This document shows, in pieces, positions 1-7,910 of a stretch of 28,736 nt of DNA. How positions within the stretch are numbered: the first letter of the stretch is position 1; each line of letters opens with the position of its first letter. The position numbers were made by a program, and so were the translations under genes. The notes beneath the pieces were generated by a model. The model was not told the origin of the DNA. It did not search any database and saw nothing but the letters and a program-made list of their open reading frames with translations. Source of the stretch: an uncultured Lachnospiraceae bacterium. GTDB lineage: Bacteria > Bacillota > Clostridia > Lachnospirales > Lachnospiraceae. The DNA lies in contig CAJTPO010000038.1 of assembly GCA_910578115.1 (NCBI GenBank), forward strand, positions 1 through 28,736. The letters are read 5' to 3'.

Positions 1-121
1 GTATACAACCGCTGATAAAAAATAAAAAAACTTACACATTTAACTTGACAAACCCAGGAAAGGAACCGGGCACTTTTTCAGGTTGTTATCTTCTTCATGG
101 AGAACATCATCAATTCCATTT

Positions 122-1204
122 CTAATTCGACTTAACTTCCTTCCACAGCTCATTGTAGAGGGCGTCTCCGTCTTCACCCAGATATACGAATGTTTCCAGG
201 TTATTGTATTTGGACAGGTCGGGGAAGGCGATCTCGGAGTTGCGGATTTCTTCATCTTCGATCAGCTCTCTTGCGGCATCGTTGGGCGTAGAGTAGGTGA
301 TGTACTCGAAATTCTTGACAGCGATATCGCCGCGGCACATAAAGTCGATAAATTTCTCGGCATTTTCCTTGTTGGGGGCATCTTTCAAAATGACCCAGGA
401 ATCGATCCACACATTGGTGCCTTCCTCGGGGATAACGTACTCCAGATCAGGATTTTCGCGCTGGGTATAGATGGCCTCACCGGAATAGATCACGCCGATC
501 GCGGCTTCGTTTCCGATCATCTTGTCGCGCACCTGGTCGATCACGTAGGCCTGTACCAACGGTTTTTGTTCGATCAGGGAATTTTTTGCCGTCTCCAGTT
601 CCTGCGGATCGGTGGTATTCATGGAAAAGCCGTTTAATTTCTCAGCCACCATGAAAGCATCCCGCACGGAATCCTGCATCAGGATGTTGTCGGCATATTT
701 TTCATCCCACAGCTGCGCCCAGCTTGTGATCGGTTCCTCCACCATGGTCTTGTTGTAGAGGATGCCCACCGTACCCCAGCAGTAGGGCACTGCATATTTA
801 TTTTCCGGATCGAATCCTTTGGACTGCTCATAATATTGTGCGCCGATGTTCTTTTTCGCATTGGGAATGTTGTCAAAGTTGATTTCGGCCAGCATATCAT
901 TGGCGATCATCTTGCTGATCATATAGTCGGAGGGGCATACCACATCATAGGAAGACGCGCCGGACTCCACCTTCGGATACATGATCTCGTTGGTTTCGAA
1001 TTCGTCGTAGACAACTTCGATCCCGGTCTCTTCCTCAAACATTTCGATAGTCTCCGGGTCGATATATTCTCCCCAGTTATAGACGATCACCTGGCCGCTT
1101 TTTCCGCCGCCGGAGGAACCGCAACCAGCCATTCCGGCTGCTGCCAGCAGCATGATACCGCCAAGCAGCGCTTTGTTTCTGGTTCTCACATTTCTATGTC
1201 TCAT
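122..1204 (-). CDS. potD: Spermidine/putrescine ABC transporter substrate-binding lipoprotein (PotD)
   Basis: A 360-aa extracellular solute-binding protein, last gene of the polyamine operon. The N-terminus is a lipoprotein signal: basic MRHRNVRTRNK, a hydrophobic stretch, then a lipobox ending MAGC with Cys28 as the lipidation site, followed by a Gly/Ser linker. The mature part opens with VIVYNWGEYIDPETI, typical of PotD/PotF proteins, and contains the family-like blocks YDVVCPSDYMISKM and YAVPYCWGTVGILYN. It should capture spermidine or putrescine outside the membrane and hand it to PotBC. The ATG is preceded by AAGGAG at about 10 nt. It lies 113 bp after potC, and that gap holds a palindromic repeat absent from the tighter potA-B-C junctions. 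The exact polyamine preference cannot be read from sequence. Confidence 0.93.
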   Translation of the reverse strand: MRHRNVRTRNKALLGGIMLLAAAGMAGCGSSGGGKSGQVIVYNWGEYIDPETIEMFEEETGIEVVYDEFETNEIMYPKVESGASSYDVVCPSDYMISKMIANDMLAEINFDNIPNAKKNIGAQYYEQSKGFDPENKYAVPYCWGTVGILYNKTMVEEPITSWAQLWDEKYADNILMQDSVRDAFMVAEKLNGFSMNTTDPQELETAKNSLIEQKPLVQAYVIDQVRDKMIGNEAAIGVIYSGEAIYTQRENPDLEYVIPEEGTNVWIDSWVILKDAPNKENAEKFIDFMCRGDIAVKNFEYITYSTPNDAARELIEDEEIRNSEIAFPDLSKYNNLETFVYLGEDGDALYNELWKEVKSN

Positions 1205-1244
1205 GTCTTTTATTCTCCTTTTACATTGTGTTGTTTGGTGTTGC

Positions 1245-1300
1245 TATGGTTAACGATATTAGAAATTTCGTTTATTATACTTGTTATGTCGTTAACGATA
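1245..1300. repeat. Palindromic dispersed repeat plus half copy, between potC and potD
   Basis: Positions 1245-1279 are a reverse-oriented copy of the dispersed palindrome also found at 17870, 26519 and 26654: arms GGTTAACGA and TCGTTTATTAT around a core reading TTAGAAATT. A second half, ATGTCGTTAACGATA, follows at 1286-1300. It lies in the mRNA between the permease gene and the binding-protein gene, so the hairpin could affect RNA processing or relative expression. Confidence 0.7.
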
Positions 1301-1317
1301 GCAGAAGTAAATGATGA

Positions 1318-2118
1318 TCAGAACCGCACGGCCTGTTTTTTATCTGTCCCGGGGGACTGTTTGTCCGGCGCTGCATTTACAAGCAGCAGCAGTACCAGCA
1401 CAGACAGGAAGATGATCGTAGACAGCGCATACATCTCCGGCTTGATCCCTTTTCGCACTTCCGTATAGATCTTGGTAGACAGGGTGTCCACGCCGGCTCC
1501 TTTCGTAAAGTGGGTGATGATAAAGTCATCCAGCGACATGGTAAAGGCCATCAGGAAGCCGGACAGGATACCGGGCAGAAGATCCGGGAATACCACCCTG
1601 CGAAAAGCGTTAAACGGGGAAGCCCCCAGATCCAGCGCTGCCTCATAGATACTGGGATTGAGCTGCTTCATGCGCGGCATCACACTGAGGATCACGTAAG
1701 GAATGTTGAAAGTGATATGCGCAAGCAGGATCGTCCCAAACCCGAACCGTAAGCCGAAGCTGATAAAAAGCAGCATCAGGGAGATACCCGTCACGATATC
1801 CGCATTCAGCATCGGAATATTGGTGATACCCATCATAACAGTGCGTGTCCGTTTCTTCATATGATTCATGGCGATACAGGCGACGGTGCCGATCACCGTG
1901 GCGATCACGGAGGAGAGCAGTGCGATCAGCAGCGTGTTCCCCAGCGCTTTTAAAATATCATCATTGTGTATCAGCCGGGCATACCATTTGAAGGTAAAGC
2001 CGCCCCATTTGGCCCTGGTCTTACTGGCGTTAAAGGACAGCACCATCAGCGTGGCGATGGGAGCGTACAGGAAGAGGAAGATCAGGGCGATATATATTTT
2101 TTTTGCAGTATTTTTCAT
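1318..2118 (-). CDS. potC: Spermidine/putrescine ABC transporter permease PotC
   Basis: A 266-aa inner-membrane permease of the binding-protein-dependent transport family. The N-terminal membrane segment is IYIALIFLFLYAPIATLMVLSF, followed by several more hydrophobic helices. The cytoplasmic EAA loop, which docks on the ATPase, reads YEAALDLGASPFNAFRRVVFP. It should form the channel together with PotB. Its ATG overlaps the potB stop in an ATGA arrangement, consistent with translational coupling, and a GGGGAGGGA site lies just upstream inside potB. The length is normal for the family. Confidence 0.92.
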   Translation of the reverse strand: MKNTAKKIYIALIFLFLYAPIATLMVLSFNASKTRAKWGGFTFKWYARLIHNDDILKALGNTLLIALLSSVIATVIGTVACIAMNHMKKRTRTVMMGITNIPMLNADIVTGISLMLLFISFGLRFGFGTILLAHITFNIPYVILSVMPRMKQLNPSIYEAALDLGASPFNAFRRVVFPDLLPGILSGFLMAFTMSLDDFIITHFTKGAGVDTLSTKIYTEVRKGIKPEMYALSTIIFLSVLVLLLLVNAAPDKQSPGTDKKQAVRF

Positions 2119-2933
2119 AACATCGATCCCTCCCCGTCTTTGTCAAATACGGCGGATGCGATCATATTTAAGATAATGAAGAGCATCAGCACGATGGAAA
2201 GGCCGCTGCCCAGATGCCAGTTGGAGGCCTGTGTAAATTCCTGGTCGATGACGTTGCCGATCAGCAGGATTTTACTGCCGCCCAGCAGGGAACTGATGAC
2301 GAAGGTAGTCAGCGCCGGAACAAAGACCATGGAAATACCGCTGATGATACCGGGCACGGAGAGGGGCAGTATAATACGGAAAAAAGTATGTACGTTGTCT
2401 GCGCCCAGATCCCTGGCGGCGTTGATCACATTCTCGTCGATCTTGGACAGTGCGTTGTATAAAGGCAGTACCATAAAGGGCAGGAAGTTATAGACCATGC
2501 CCAGGATAATGGCGTAAGGCGTATTGATGATATTGATATTCGGCAGGTGAAGGAAGGTGAGGATATTGTTGATCACCCCGTTTTTTTCCAGTAAGGTCTG
2601 CCAGGCAAGGGTGCGCAGCAGAAAGTTCATCCACATCGGCAGTATGAATATCAATATGATAAAACTGTGCTGGCTCACTTTCATATTTGCCAGGATCATG
2701 GCCAGCGGGTAGGCCAGCAGGAAACAGAGCAGCGTGCTGATCAAAGACAGCAGGATGGAAAGGCGCAGTGCCTTGGCATGTTCCGCCGTCGCGATGGCCG
2801 TGATGTTTTCCAGCGTGAAGGCGCCGGTCTTATCCGTCAGTCCGTAGTAGAAGATCATGCAGAGCGGAATGATGATAAAGACCACCGACCAGAGTGTGTA
2901 GGGCGCAGAGAGCCATTTGTTCTTAGATGTCAA
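2115..2933 (-). CDS. potB: Spermidine/putrescine ABC transporter permease PotB
   Basis: A 272-aa inner-membrane permease, partner of PotC. It begins with a hydrophobic segment (LWSVVFIIIPLCMIFYYGL) and has about six predicted membrane helices. The EAA loop is INAARDLGADNVHTFFRIILP. The start codon is TTG: the frame opens TTG-ACA-TCT and a GAGGAGG site lies about 9 nt upstream, inside the end of potA. The gene overlaps potA by 11 bp and potC by 4 bp, so A, B and C are probably translationally coupled. Confidence 0.92.
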   Translation of the reverse strand: MTSKNKWLSAPYTLWSVVFIIIPLCMIFYYGLTDKTGAFTLENITAIATAEHAKALRLSILLSLISTLLCFLLAYPLAMILANMKVSQHSFIILIFILPMWMNFLLRTLAWQTLLEKNGVINNILTFLHLPNINIINTPYAIILGMVYNFLPFMVLPLYNALSKIDENVINAARDLGADNVHTFFRIILPLSVPGIISGISMVFVPALTTFVISSLLGGSKILLIGNVIDQEFTQASNWHLGSGLSIVLMLFIILNMIASAVFDKDGEGSML

Positions 2934-3996
2934 TTATCACCGCCTCCTCGTCTTCAGATTCCGGTTTGTTCATGATCTGGATGTTGTAGGGATCGACCCG
3001 GATGCCGACCTTTTCCCCTACCGGGTGCAGTGCCGTGGAATGTACCAGCCACTCAAAGCCGCCCGCCATGACTTCCATTTCATAGTGCACGCCCTTGAAG
3101 ATCAGATGGGTCACCTCGCCTGTCAGCGTACCCTGTGCGGGAGCGACAAGCTCCACATCTTCCGGCCGGATCACCACATCCACCGGCTTGTTATGTCCGA
3201 ATCCCGTATCCACGCAGGCGAAACGGGTGCCGAGAATGCTGACCAGCTTATCCTCGATCATGGTCGCGGGAATGATATTGCTGTCTCCGATAAAGTCCGC
3301 CACGAAGGCATTCTCCGGCTCATTGTAGATGGATTCCGGGGAACCGATCTGCTGGATGTAGCCCTGGTTCATGACGACGATGGTGTCGGACATGGTCAGC
3401 GCTTCTTCCTGATCGTGGGTGACATAGACGAAGGTGATGCCCAGCTCGTTTTTCATGCGGATCAGTTCGTACTGCATTTCCTGGCGCAGTTTCAGGTCAA
3501 GCGCGCCCAGAGGCTCGTCCAGAAGCAGGACGCGTGGTTCATTGACAATGGCGCGGGCGATGGCGATTCGCTGTTGCTGGCCGCCGCTTAAGGAATCCGG
3601 CATCCGGTTCTCGTAGCCCTCCAGATTGACCAGTTTCAGGGCGTAACGTATCTTATCTGCTATGTAGTCTTTGGACTTCTTCCTGATCTTTAAGCCGAAA
3701 GCTATGTTCTCGGCGATGTTCATATGGGTAAAAAGGGCGTACTTCTGAAATACGGTGTTTAGAGGCCGCAGGTTCGGCGGAAGTTTCGTAATGTCTCGTC
3801 CGTCGAAAATGACACTGCCGGTGTCCGGGGTGGCGAACCCGCCCAGAATGCGCAGGGTAGTGGTCTTGCCGCAGCCGCTGGGCCCAAGCAGGGTGACGAA
3901 TTCATTCTCGTGGATGGTCAGATTCAGTTCGTCTAAGACCATCTGTCCGTCAAAGGATTTGGAAATGCTGTTTAAGTGGATCAATTCTTTGGACAT
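2923..3996 (-). CDS. potA: Spermidine/putrescine ABC transporter ATP-binding protein PotA
   Basis: A 357-aa cytoplasmic ATPase that energises polyamine import. Walker A is GPSGCGKTT at about residues 38-46. The ABC signature is LSGGQQQRIAIARA, Walker B is VLLLDEPLGALD and the H-loop is YVTHDQEEA. After about residue 235 comes a C-terminal TOBE-type regulatory region (VVIRPEDVEL), as in PotA/MalK-type ATPases. A strong GGAGG site precedes the ATG by 8 nt. It lies 150 bp after the regulator gene with no convincing promoter in between, so regulator and transporter probably share a transcript. Confidence 0.94.
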   Translation of the reverse strand: MSKELIHLNSISKSFDGQMVLDELNLTIHENEFVTLLGPSGCGKTTTLRILGGFATPDTGSVIFDGRDITKLPPNLRPLNTVFQKYALFTHMNIAENIAFGLKIRKKSKDYIADKIRYALKLVNLEGYENRMPDSLSGGQQQRIAIARAIVNEPRVLLLDEPLGALDLKLRQEMQYELIRMKNELGITFVYVTHDQEEALTMSDTIVVMNQGYIQQIGSPESIYNEPENAFVADFIGDSNIIPATMIEDKLVSILGTRFACVDTGFGHNKPVDVVIRPEDVELVAPAQGTLTGEVTHLIFKGVHYEMEVMAGGFEWLVHSTALHPVGEKVGIRVDPYNIQIMNKPESEDEEAVIIDI

Positions 3997-4146
3997 GGAC
4001 GAATCCTCCGTATTTTCTGTTTCGTATTTTGTATTCTCTACTCTATTCGCTGTTCTCCGATTGGTGCTTTTGCTGCGTGTTCCGGCAGCGTTTCCTGACT
4101 TATCTGTGCAGGTCGGGAATCAGTGAGCGGACCGGATCGAACGGCT

Positions 4147-4707
4147 CTAAAAATTCGGTGGCGTGCTGATCCAGAGGAAGACGGCGCCGCTCCTGCCGCC
4201 GGCTTTGATGTAGTGCTCCGAGTTGGCCGTGTAGTAAAAGGCTTCCCCCTTCTTCGCCTTCATGCTGCGGTTCCCGATGACGATGGTGATCGTGCCGGAC
4301 AGCACATAGCCGAATTCCTCCCCTTCGTGGGGTTGGTCGGGATAGGTGGAACCGCCGGGATCCAACGTCACGCGGATGGGTTCCATCATGTTCTTCTGTG
4401 CGTTGGGAATGATCCATTCCACCTTGTTGTGAAGTTCCGTGTCGGTCTTTTCGAAGAAGTCCTCGTTGTGGAAGACGATCTGCTCATCGTCGTCGTCGCT
4501 GAAGAAATTTTTCAGGTTTGTGCCGAGGCACTGTAAAATATCGACCAGGGTGGCGATGGAAGGAGAGGTCAGGTCGTTTTCCAGCTGGCTGATAAAGCCC
4601 TTGGACAGTTCGCAGCGGTCCGCCAGTTCCTCCTGAGTCAGTCCCTTCTGGTTTCGCAGTTCTCTGATCTTATTGCCGATCTCCATTCGGCCGGAATTGT
4701 TATCCAT
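4147..4707 (-). CDS. XRE-family regulator with C-terminal cupin (PuuR-like), probable regulator of the pot operon
   Basis: A 186-aa regulator. Residues about 10-65 form an XRE-type helix-turn-helix (IRELRNQKGLTQEELADRCELSKGFISQLE). Residues about 110-180 form a small cupin barrel (GEEFGYVLSGTITIVIGNRSMKAKKGEAFYY), the usual layout of PuuR-like proteins that sense small metabolites. It is read first, ahead of potABCD, and a similar regulator-potABCD order is familiar in Clostridia; a role in polyamine control is inferred from that. Overlapping AAACT/AGTTT palindromes just downstream of its own promoter are a candidate autoregulatory operator. The Shine-Dalgarno before the ATG is weak. The actual ligand is unknown. 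Confidence 0.85.
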   Translation of the reverse strand: MDNNSGRMEIGNKIRELRNQKGLTQEELADRCELSKGFISQLENDLTSPSIATLVDILQCLGTNLKNFFSDDDDEQIVFHNEDFFEKTDTELHNKVEWIIPNAQKNMMEPIRVTLDPGGSTYPDQPHEGEEFGYVLSGTITIVIGNRSMKAKKGEAFYYTANSEHYIKAGGRSGAVFLWISTPPNF

Positions 4708-4828
4708 AATGATATCTTTCTCTTTTCTGTCTCTTTCTGTGTATGCCTGCCACTTTGCGGATTGTGCAGAGGACAGGGTTTCCAGGCTGCAGCGTCTGCC
4801 GGCCAGCGGCCTTTTGCTCAGTCATAAT

Positions 4829-4850
4829 AAACTCAAAGTTTACTAAAACT
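4829..4850. promoter_or_regulatory. Candidate operator: overlapping AAACT/AGTTT palindromes
   Basis: AAACT-caa-AGTTT (4829-4841) and AGTTT-acta-AAACT (4837-4850) share a half-site. They lie about 12 bp downstream of the start predicted for the regulator/pot promoter, a good position for autorepression. Binding by the XRE-cupin protein is inferred only from location and symmetry. Confidence 0.45.
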
Positions 4851-4868
4851 AAACAGACGCTGAATCTC

Positions 4869-4896
4869 ATTATACAAAAAAGAAGTGCCATGTCAA
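4869..4896 (-). promoter_or_regulatory. Sigma-A promoter for regulator-potABCD
   Basis: Read on the minus strand: TTGACA (4896-4891), a 16-bp spacer and TATAAT (4874-4869). Both hexamers are perfect consensus. Transcription should start near 4862, giving a leader of about 155 nt before the regulator ATG at 4707. Confidence 0.8.
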
Positions 4897-4934
4897 TGGG
4901 TTTTCAAAAATAAAATCATTTTTTGTGAAAATGA

Positions 4935-4963
4935 TTAACATAGCCTGAGATTTGTGATAAAAT
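4935..4963 (+). promoter_or_regulatory. Sigma-A promoter for the lactonase-family gene
   Basis: TTAACA (4935-4940), 17-bp spacer, TAAAAT (4958-4963). It is divergent from the pot promoter. Predicted start is near 4970, leaving a 5' leader of about 140 nt. Confidence 0.6.
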
Positions 4964-5007
4964 TTAGTAGCATGAAAACTTCTCAGGCAGAACTTTAAGG
5001 ACTACTG

Positions 5008-5039
5008 GTATGAGTCACGCTGATTACCGTGGGTCATAC
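5008..5039 (+). other. Hairpin in the 5' leader of the lactonase-family gene
   Basis: GTATGA pairs with TCATAC (outer 6 bp) and CACG with CGTG (inner 4 bp) around an 8-nt loop, with a 2x2 internal loop between the stems. A second small hairpin, GCCT/AGGC, follows at about 5049-5064. There is no U-tract, so it is not a terminator. I do not recognise it as a known riboswitch class. Confidence 0.35.
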
Positions 5040-5109
5040 TACGCATGTGCCTCGGAATTCAGGCAGGAAGTGTAAGAGAACGATACTCAAAGAAAGGCAT
5101 GGTTTGAAT

Positions 5110-6180
5110 ATGAGTCAGGAGAAATATGTGGCATACGTTTCCACTTACACCGTGGGTAAGGTGGAGAAATACGGCATTAAGATTTATGATGTGGATATGG
5201 AAAGGGGGAGGCTGACAGAGAAAAATCAGGTCAGGATCACCAATTCTTCCTATATCACCATTTCCCACAACAAGAAATTTCTGTATTCCATTACCGATTT
5301 TGGTGTAGAGGCATACAGGATCCTGCCCAGCGGTGATCTGGAAGTTCTGAATGCCAGCAGCATTAATGGAATGCGTGGCTGCTATCTGTCTACGGATTAT
5401 GAGGATAGATTCCTGTTTGTGGGAGGGTATCATGACGGGAAGATCACTGTGCTCAGACTGAGGGAGGACGGCGGCGTCGGAGATATTACGGATGAGATCT
5501 ATCACAAGGGCCTTGGCAGCATAGCAGAGCGGAATTTCAGACCTCATGTCAACTGTGTGAAGATGACAAGAGATAATCATTACCTGTGTGCGGCTGATTT
5601 AGGGCTGGATCATGTTAATGTATATCGTCTTGACCATAAGAATGGTAAGCTGCGTCCTATCGATATGGTGAGAAGTGAGCAGGAGTCGGCTCCGCGCCAT
5701 CTGAAGTTTTCCAAGGACGGCCGGTATATGTATATCGTGCATGAGCTGAAGAACTATATTGAAGTTTATACGTATGAAGAGGTGGATGGCAATCCTGAGT
5801 TTGAGAAGATTCAGACGATTTCCACGCTGAATGATTATCATGCCGGAGGTTCTGCCGCCAGTGCGTTGAATATTTCGGAAGATTTTCAGTATCTGGTAAG
5901 TTCCAACGCCGGGGATAACAGTACGATAGTTTATCGGATCGATCCGGAGACAGGAATGCTCTCGAAGCTTCTTTGTCTGCCGATCAGCGGCGATTATCCG
6001 AAGGATGCGAACCTTTTCCCGGACAACAGGCATCTGGTATCCCTGAATCATGAGTCGGATACGATGACTTTCTTTACGGTGGATCTGGAGAACGGACTGC
6101 TTATCATGAACGGCAGAGAGGTGCAGGTGAATCAGCCCAACTGCATTATTTTCCACAAAATTGAAGAAGGAACCGAATAG
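5110..6180 (+). CDS. Lactonase-family seven-bladed beta-propeller protein (YbhE/Pgl-like)
   Basis: About 356 aa from the ATG at 5110, which follows AAAGAAAGG by about 12 nt. An in-frame ATG at 5029 exists, but the upstream peptide looks non-coding. The protein shows repeating blade-like segments: YVAYVSTYTVGKVEKYGIKI at the start, then FLYSITDFGVEAYRI, RFLFVGGYHDGKITVLRL, RPHVNCVKMTRDNHYLCAADL, APRHLKFSKDGRYMYIVHEL and a final NRHLVSLNHESDTMTFF. These resemble the 6-phosphogluconolactonase/YbhE-type propeller family. No signal peptide is visible, so it is probably cytoplasmic. 6-phosphogluconolactonase activity is the best-known function but is not proven for this branch. It ends in a hairpin terminator that also carries the spoIVA ribosome site. 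Confidence 0.8.
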   Translation: MSQEKYVAYVSTYTVGKVEKYGIKIYDVDMERGRLTEKNQVRITNSSYITISHNKKFLYSITDFGVEAYRILPSGDLEVLNASSINGMRGCYLSTDYEDRFLFVGGYHDGKITVLRLREDGGVGDITDEIYHKGLGSIAERNFRPHVNCVKMTRDNHYLCAADLGLDHVNVYRLDHKNGKLRPIDMVRSEQESAPRHLKFSKDGRYMYIVHELKNYIEVYTYEEVDGNPEFEKIQTISTLNDYHAGGSAASALNISEDFQYLVSSNAGDNSTIVYRIDPETGMLSKLLCLPISGDYPKDANLFPDNRHLVSLNHESDTMTFFTVDLENGLLIMNGREVQVNQPNCIIFHKIEEGTE

Positions 6181-6203
6181 ATGAGCTTCCTCCTGCATAT
6201 ACA
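6175..6203 (+). promoter_or_regulatory. Candidate sigma-E promoter for spoIVA
   Basis: GAATAGA (6175-6181, 6 of 7 to the sigma-E -35 pattern KMATAWW), a 14-bp spacer and CATATACA (6196-6203, 6 of 8 to CATACAMT); the register TATACATT at 6198-6205 matches 7 of 8 with a longer spacer. Sigma-E control of spoIVA is established in Bacillus subtilis. The -35 overlaps the stop codon of the upstream gene, and the start would fall near 6209-6212, in the loop of the terminator hairpin. Confidence 0.5.
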
Positions 6204-6231
6204 TTTACCAGTATAAGCAGGAGGATTTTTT
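6188..6231 (+). terminator. Intrinsic terminator whose 3' arm contains the spoIVA ribosome binding site
   Basis: TCCTCCTGC (6188-6196) pairs perfectly with GCAGGAGGA (6217-6225) over a 20-nt loop, followed by six T (6226-6231). The 3' arm contains AGGAGG, the only plausible Shine-Dalgarno for spoIVA, whose ATG is at 6234. The hairpin therefore both ends the lactonase-gene transcript and would mask the spoIVA ribosome site in any read-through RNA. Confidence 0.8.
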
Positions 6232-6233
6232 AT

Positions 6234-7721
6234 ATGGATTTCTTACAGAATAATACATATGACCTGTATAAAGATATACAGCTCCGCACAGGAGGAGAAA
6301 TCTATCTGGGCGTGGTAGGACCGGTGAGAACGGGAAAATCGACATTCATCAAGCGGTTTATGAATCTGCTGGTGCTGCCATTTATGGAGGATGAGAATGA
6401 GAAAGAGCGGGCCCAGGATGAGATGCCCCAGAGTGCGGGCGGCAGGACGGTCACCACGACAGAACCGAAATTTATTCCCAAGGAGGCGGCGCATATCAGG
6501 CTGGGCACGGATATTGATGTGGATATCCGGCTGATTGACTGTGTGGGCTATATGGTGGAAGGGGCCACCGGCCATATGGAAGAGGATGTGGAGCGTATGG
6601 TGAAGACGCCCTGGTCTGCGGAGGAAATTCCCTTTACGAGGGCGGCGGAGATCGGCACCCGCAAGGTGATCAAAGATCATTCCACGATTGGTATAGTGGT
6701 GACCTGCGACGGTTCTTTTGGCGACCTTGGGAGGGACAGTTTTCTGGAGGCTGAGGCGCGCACGATCACAGAACTGCAGGCGCTTGGGAAACCTTTCATC
6801 GTGCTGCTCAATTCCGCGAAGCCTTATGCGGAGGATACCAGGATGCTGGCAGATGAGATCAGCGAGAAGTATCAGGTGACCGTGATGCCGGTCAACTGTG
6901 AGCAGTTAAAGCGGGAGGATATCAACCATATCATGGAAAATATTCTCTATGAGTTTCCGCTTACGATGATCGAATTCTACATGCCCAAGTGGGTGGAAAT
7001 GCTGCCTTATGACCACAAGATGAAACAGGATATCATCGCCCGGATCAAGAACCTGATGAGCAGCCTGAGCAATATCCGGGATATCACTTCGGGGAGCTTT
7101 ATGCCGGAGAGTGAATATATCAAGAAGTGTAAGCTGGACGGCATCAATATGTCCGACGGCAGCGTGAAGATCCTGTTGGATGTGGACGATTCCTATTACT
7201 ATGAGATGATCAGCGACCTGGTGGGAGAGACGGTTGGGAGCGAATATCAGATGCTTGCCATGTTAAAAGAGATGGCGAAGATGAAGCGGGAGTATGTGAA
7301 GGTGCTCCATGCGCTGGAATCGGTGCGCTATAAGGGATACGGCGTCGTGATGCCGGACCGCGAGGAGATCATGCTGGAGCGGCCGGAGCTGATCAGACAG
7401 GGCAATAAGTTCGGCGTGAAGATCAAGGCGGAGAGTCCCAGCATCCATATGATCAAGGCCAGCATCGAGACGGAGATATCCCCTATTGTGGGTACGGAAG
7501 AACAGGCCAGGGATCTGATCCAGTTTATCTCGGATACGGAGACCAGCGAAGAAGGCATCTGGGAGACGAATATCTTCGGCAAAACGGTAGAACAGCTGGT
7601 AAATGACGGTATCACGGGCAAAATCTCCATGATCAATGAGGAAAGCCAGGTGAAACTGCAGGAGACCATGCAGAAGATCGTGAATGACTGCAACGGCGGG
7701 ATGGTGTGTATTATCATTTGA
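6234..7721 (+). CDS. spoIVA: Stage IV sporulation protein A (SpoIVA), spore coat morphogenetic ATPase
   Basis: A 495-aa protein, close to the usual SpoIVA length of about 492. The N-terminal P-loop ATPase domain starts DIQLRTGGEIYLGVVGPVRT and has Walker A GPVRTGKST at residues 29-37. It also contains VTTTEPKFIPKEAA, the Walker B-like block IRLIDCVGYMVEGA and the block IGIVVTCDGSFGDLGR, all characteristic of SpoIVA. The middle and C-terminal domains end in NDCNGGMVCIII. In known spore formers SpoIVA polymerises by ATP hydrolysis on the forespore outer membrane in the mother cell and is the base for coat assembly. The ATG follows AGCAGGAGG by about 9 nt. Confidence 0.97.
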   Translation: MDFLQNNTYDLYKDIQLRTGGEIYLGVVGPVRTGKSTFIKRFMNLLVLPFMEDENEKERAQDEMPQSAGGRTVTTTEPKFIPKEAAHIRLGTDIDVDIRLIDCVGYMVEGATGHMEEDVERMVKTPWSAEEIPFTRAAEIGTRKVIKDHSTIGIVVTCDGSFGDLGRDSFLEAEARTITELQALGKPFIVLLNSAKPYAEDTRMLADEISEKYQVTVMPVNCEQLKREDINHIMENILYEFPLTMIEFYMPKWVEMLPYDHKMKQDIIARIKNLMSSLSNIRDITSGSFMPESEYIKKCKLDGINMSDGSVKILLDVDDSYYYEMISDLVGETVGSEYQMLAMLKEMAKMKREYVKVLHALESVRYKGYGVVMPDREEIMLERPELIRQGNKFGVKIKAESPSIHMIKASIETEISPIVGTEEQARDLIQFISDTETSEEGIWETNIFGKTVEQLVNDGITGKISMINEESQVKLQETMQKIVNDCNGGMVCIII

Positions 7722-7782
7722 TGAAGATTTTCCTGTGGGACGGTTGAAAGGCCGGAAGAGGGAAGGAATCGATCTGTTATGA

Positions 7783-7817
7783 GAGCGGGACAGGAGACTG
7801 TATCCTGCTCTTATTTT
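7783..7817 (+). terminator. Intrinsic terminator after spoIVA
   Basis: GAGCGGGA (7783-7790) pairs with TCCTGCTC (7803-7810), 8 bp with one G-U pair and a 12-nt loop, followed by TTATTTT. It separates spoIVA from the next gene. Confidence 0.6.
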
Positions 7818-7841
7818 ATGCGGATAAAAACAGATACAGTA

Positions 7842-7870
7842 TTTACGGCGGCACGCAATAGTGTTAAAAT
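7842..7870 (+). promoter_or_regulatory. Sigma-A-type promoter for the AlbA/Schlafen-domain gene
   Basis: TTTACG (7842-7847), a 17-bp spacer and TAAAAT (7865-7870), directly after the spoIVA terminator. The predicted start near 7877 gives a short leader. Confidence 0.5.
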
Positions 7871-7910
7871 ATAAAACATCAGAACAGACAGGAAGCGCTT
7901 TGAAGGAGAA

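Noticed and set aside
1..121. Terminator for the pot operon downstream of potD
   Set aside because: On the minus strand only a weak CCCGG/CTGGG hairpin without an adjacent T-tract is visible, with T-runs further on; not strong enough to annotate.
3997..4146. Separate promoter for potABCD between the regulator and potA
   Set aside because: No convincing -35/-10 pair on the minus strand; expression from the promoter at 4869-4896 is enough to explain the operon.
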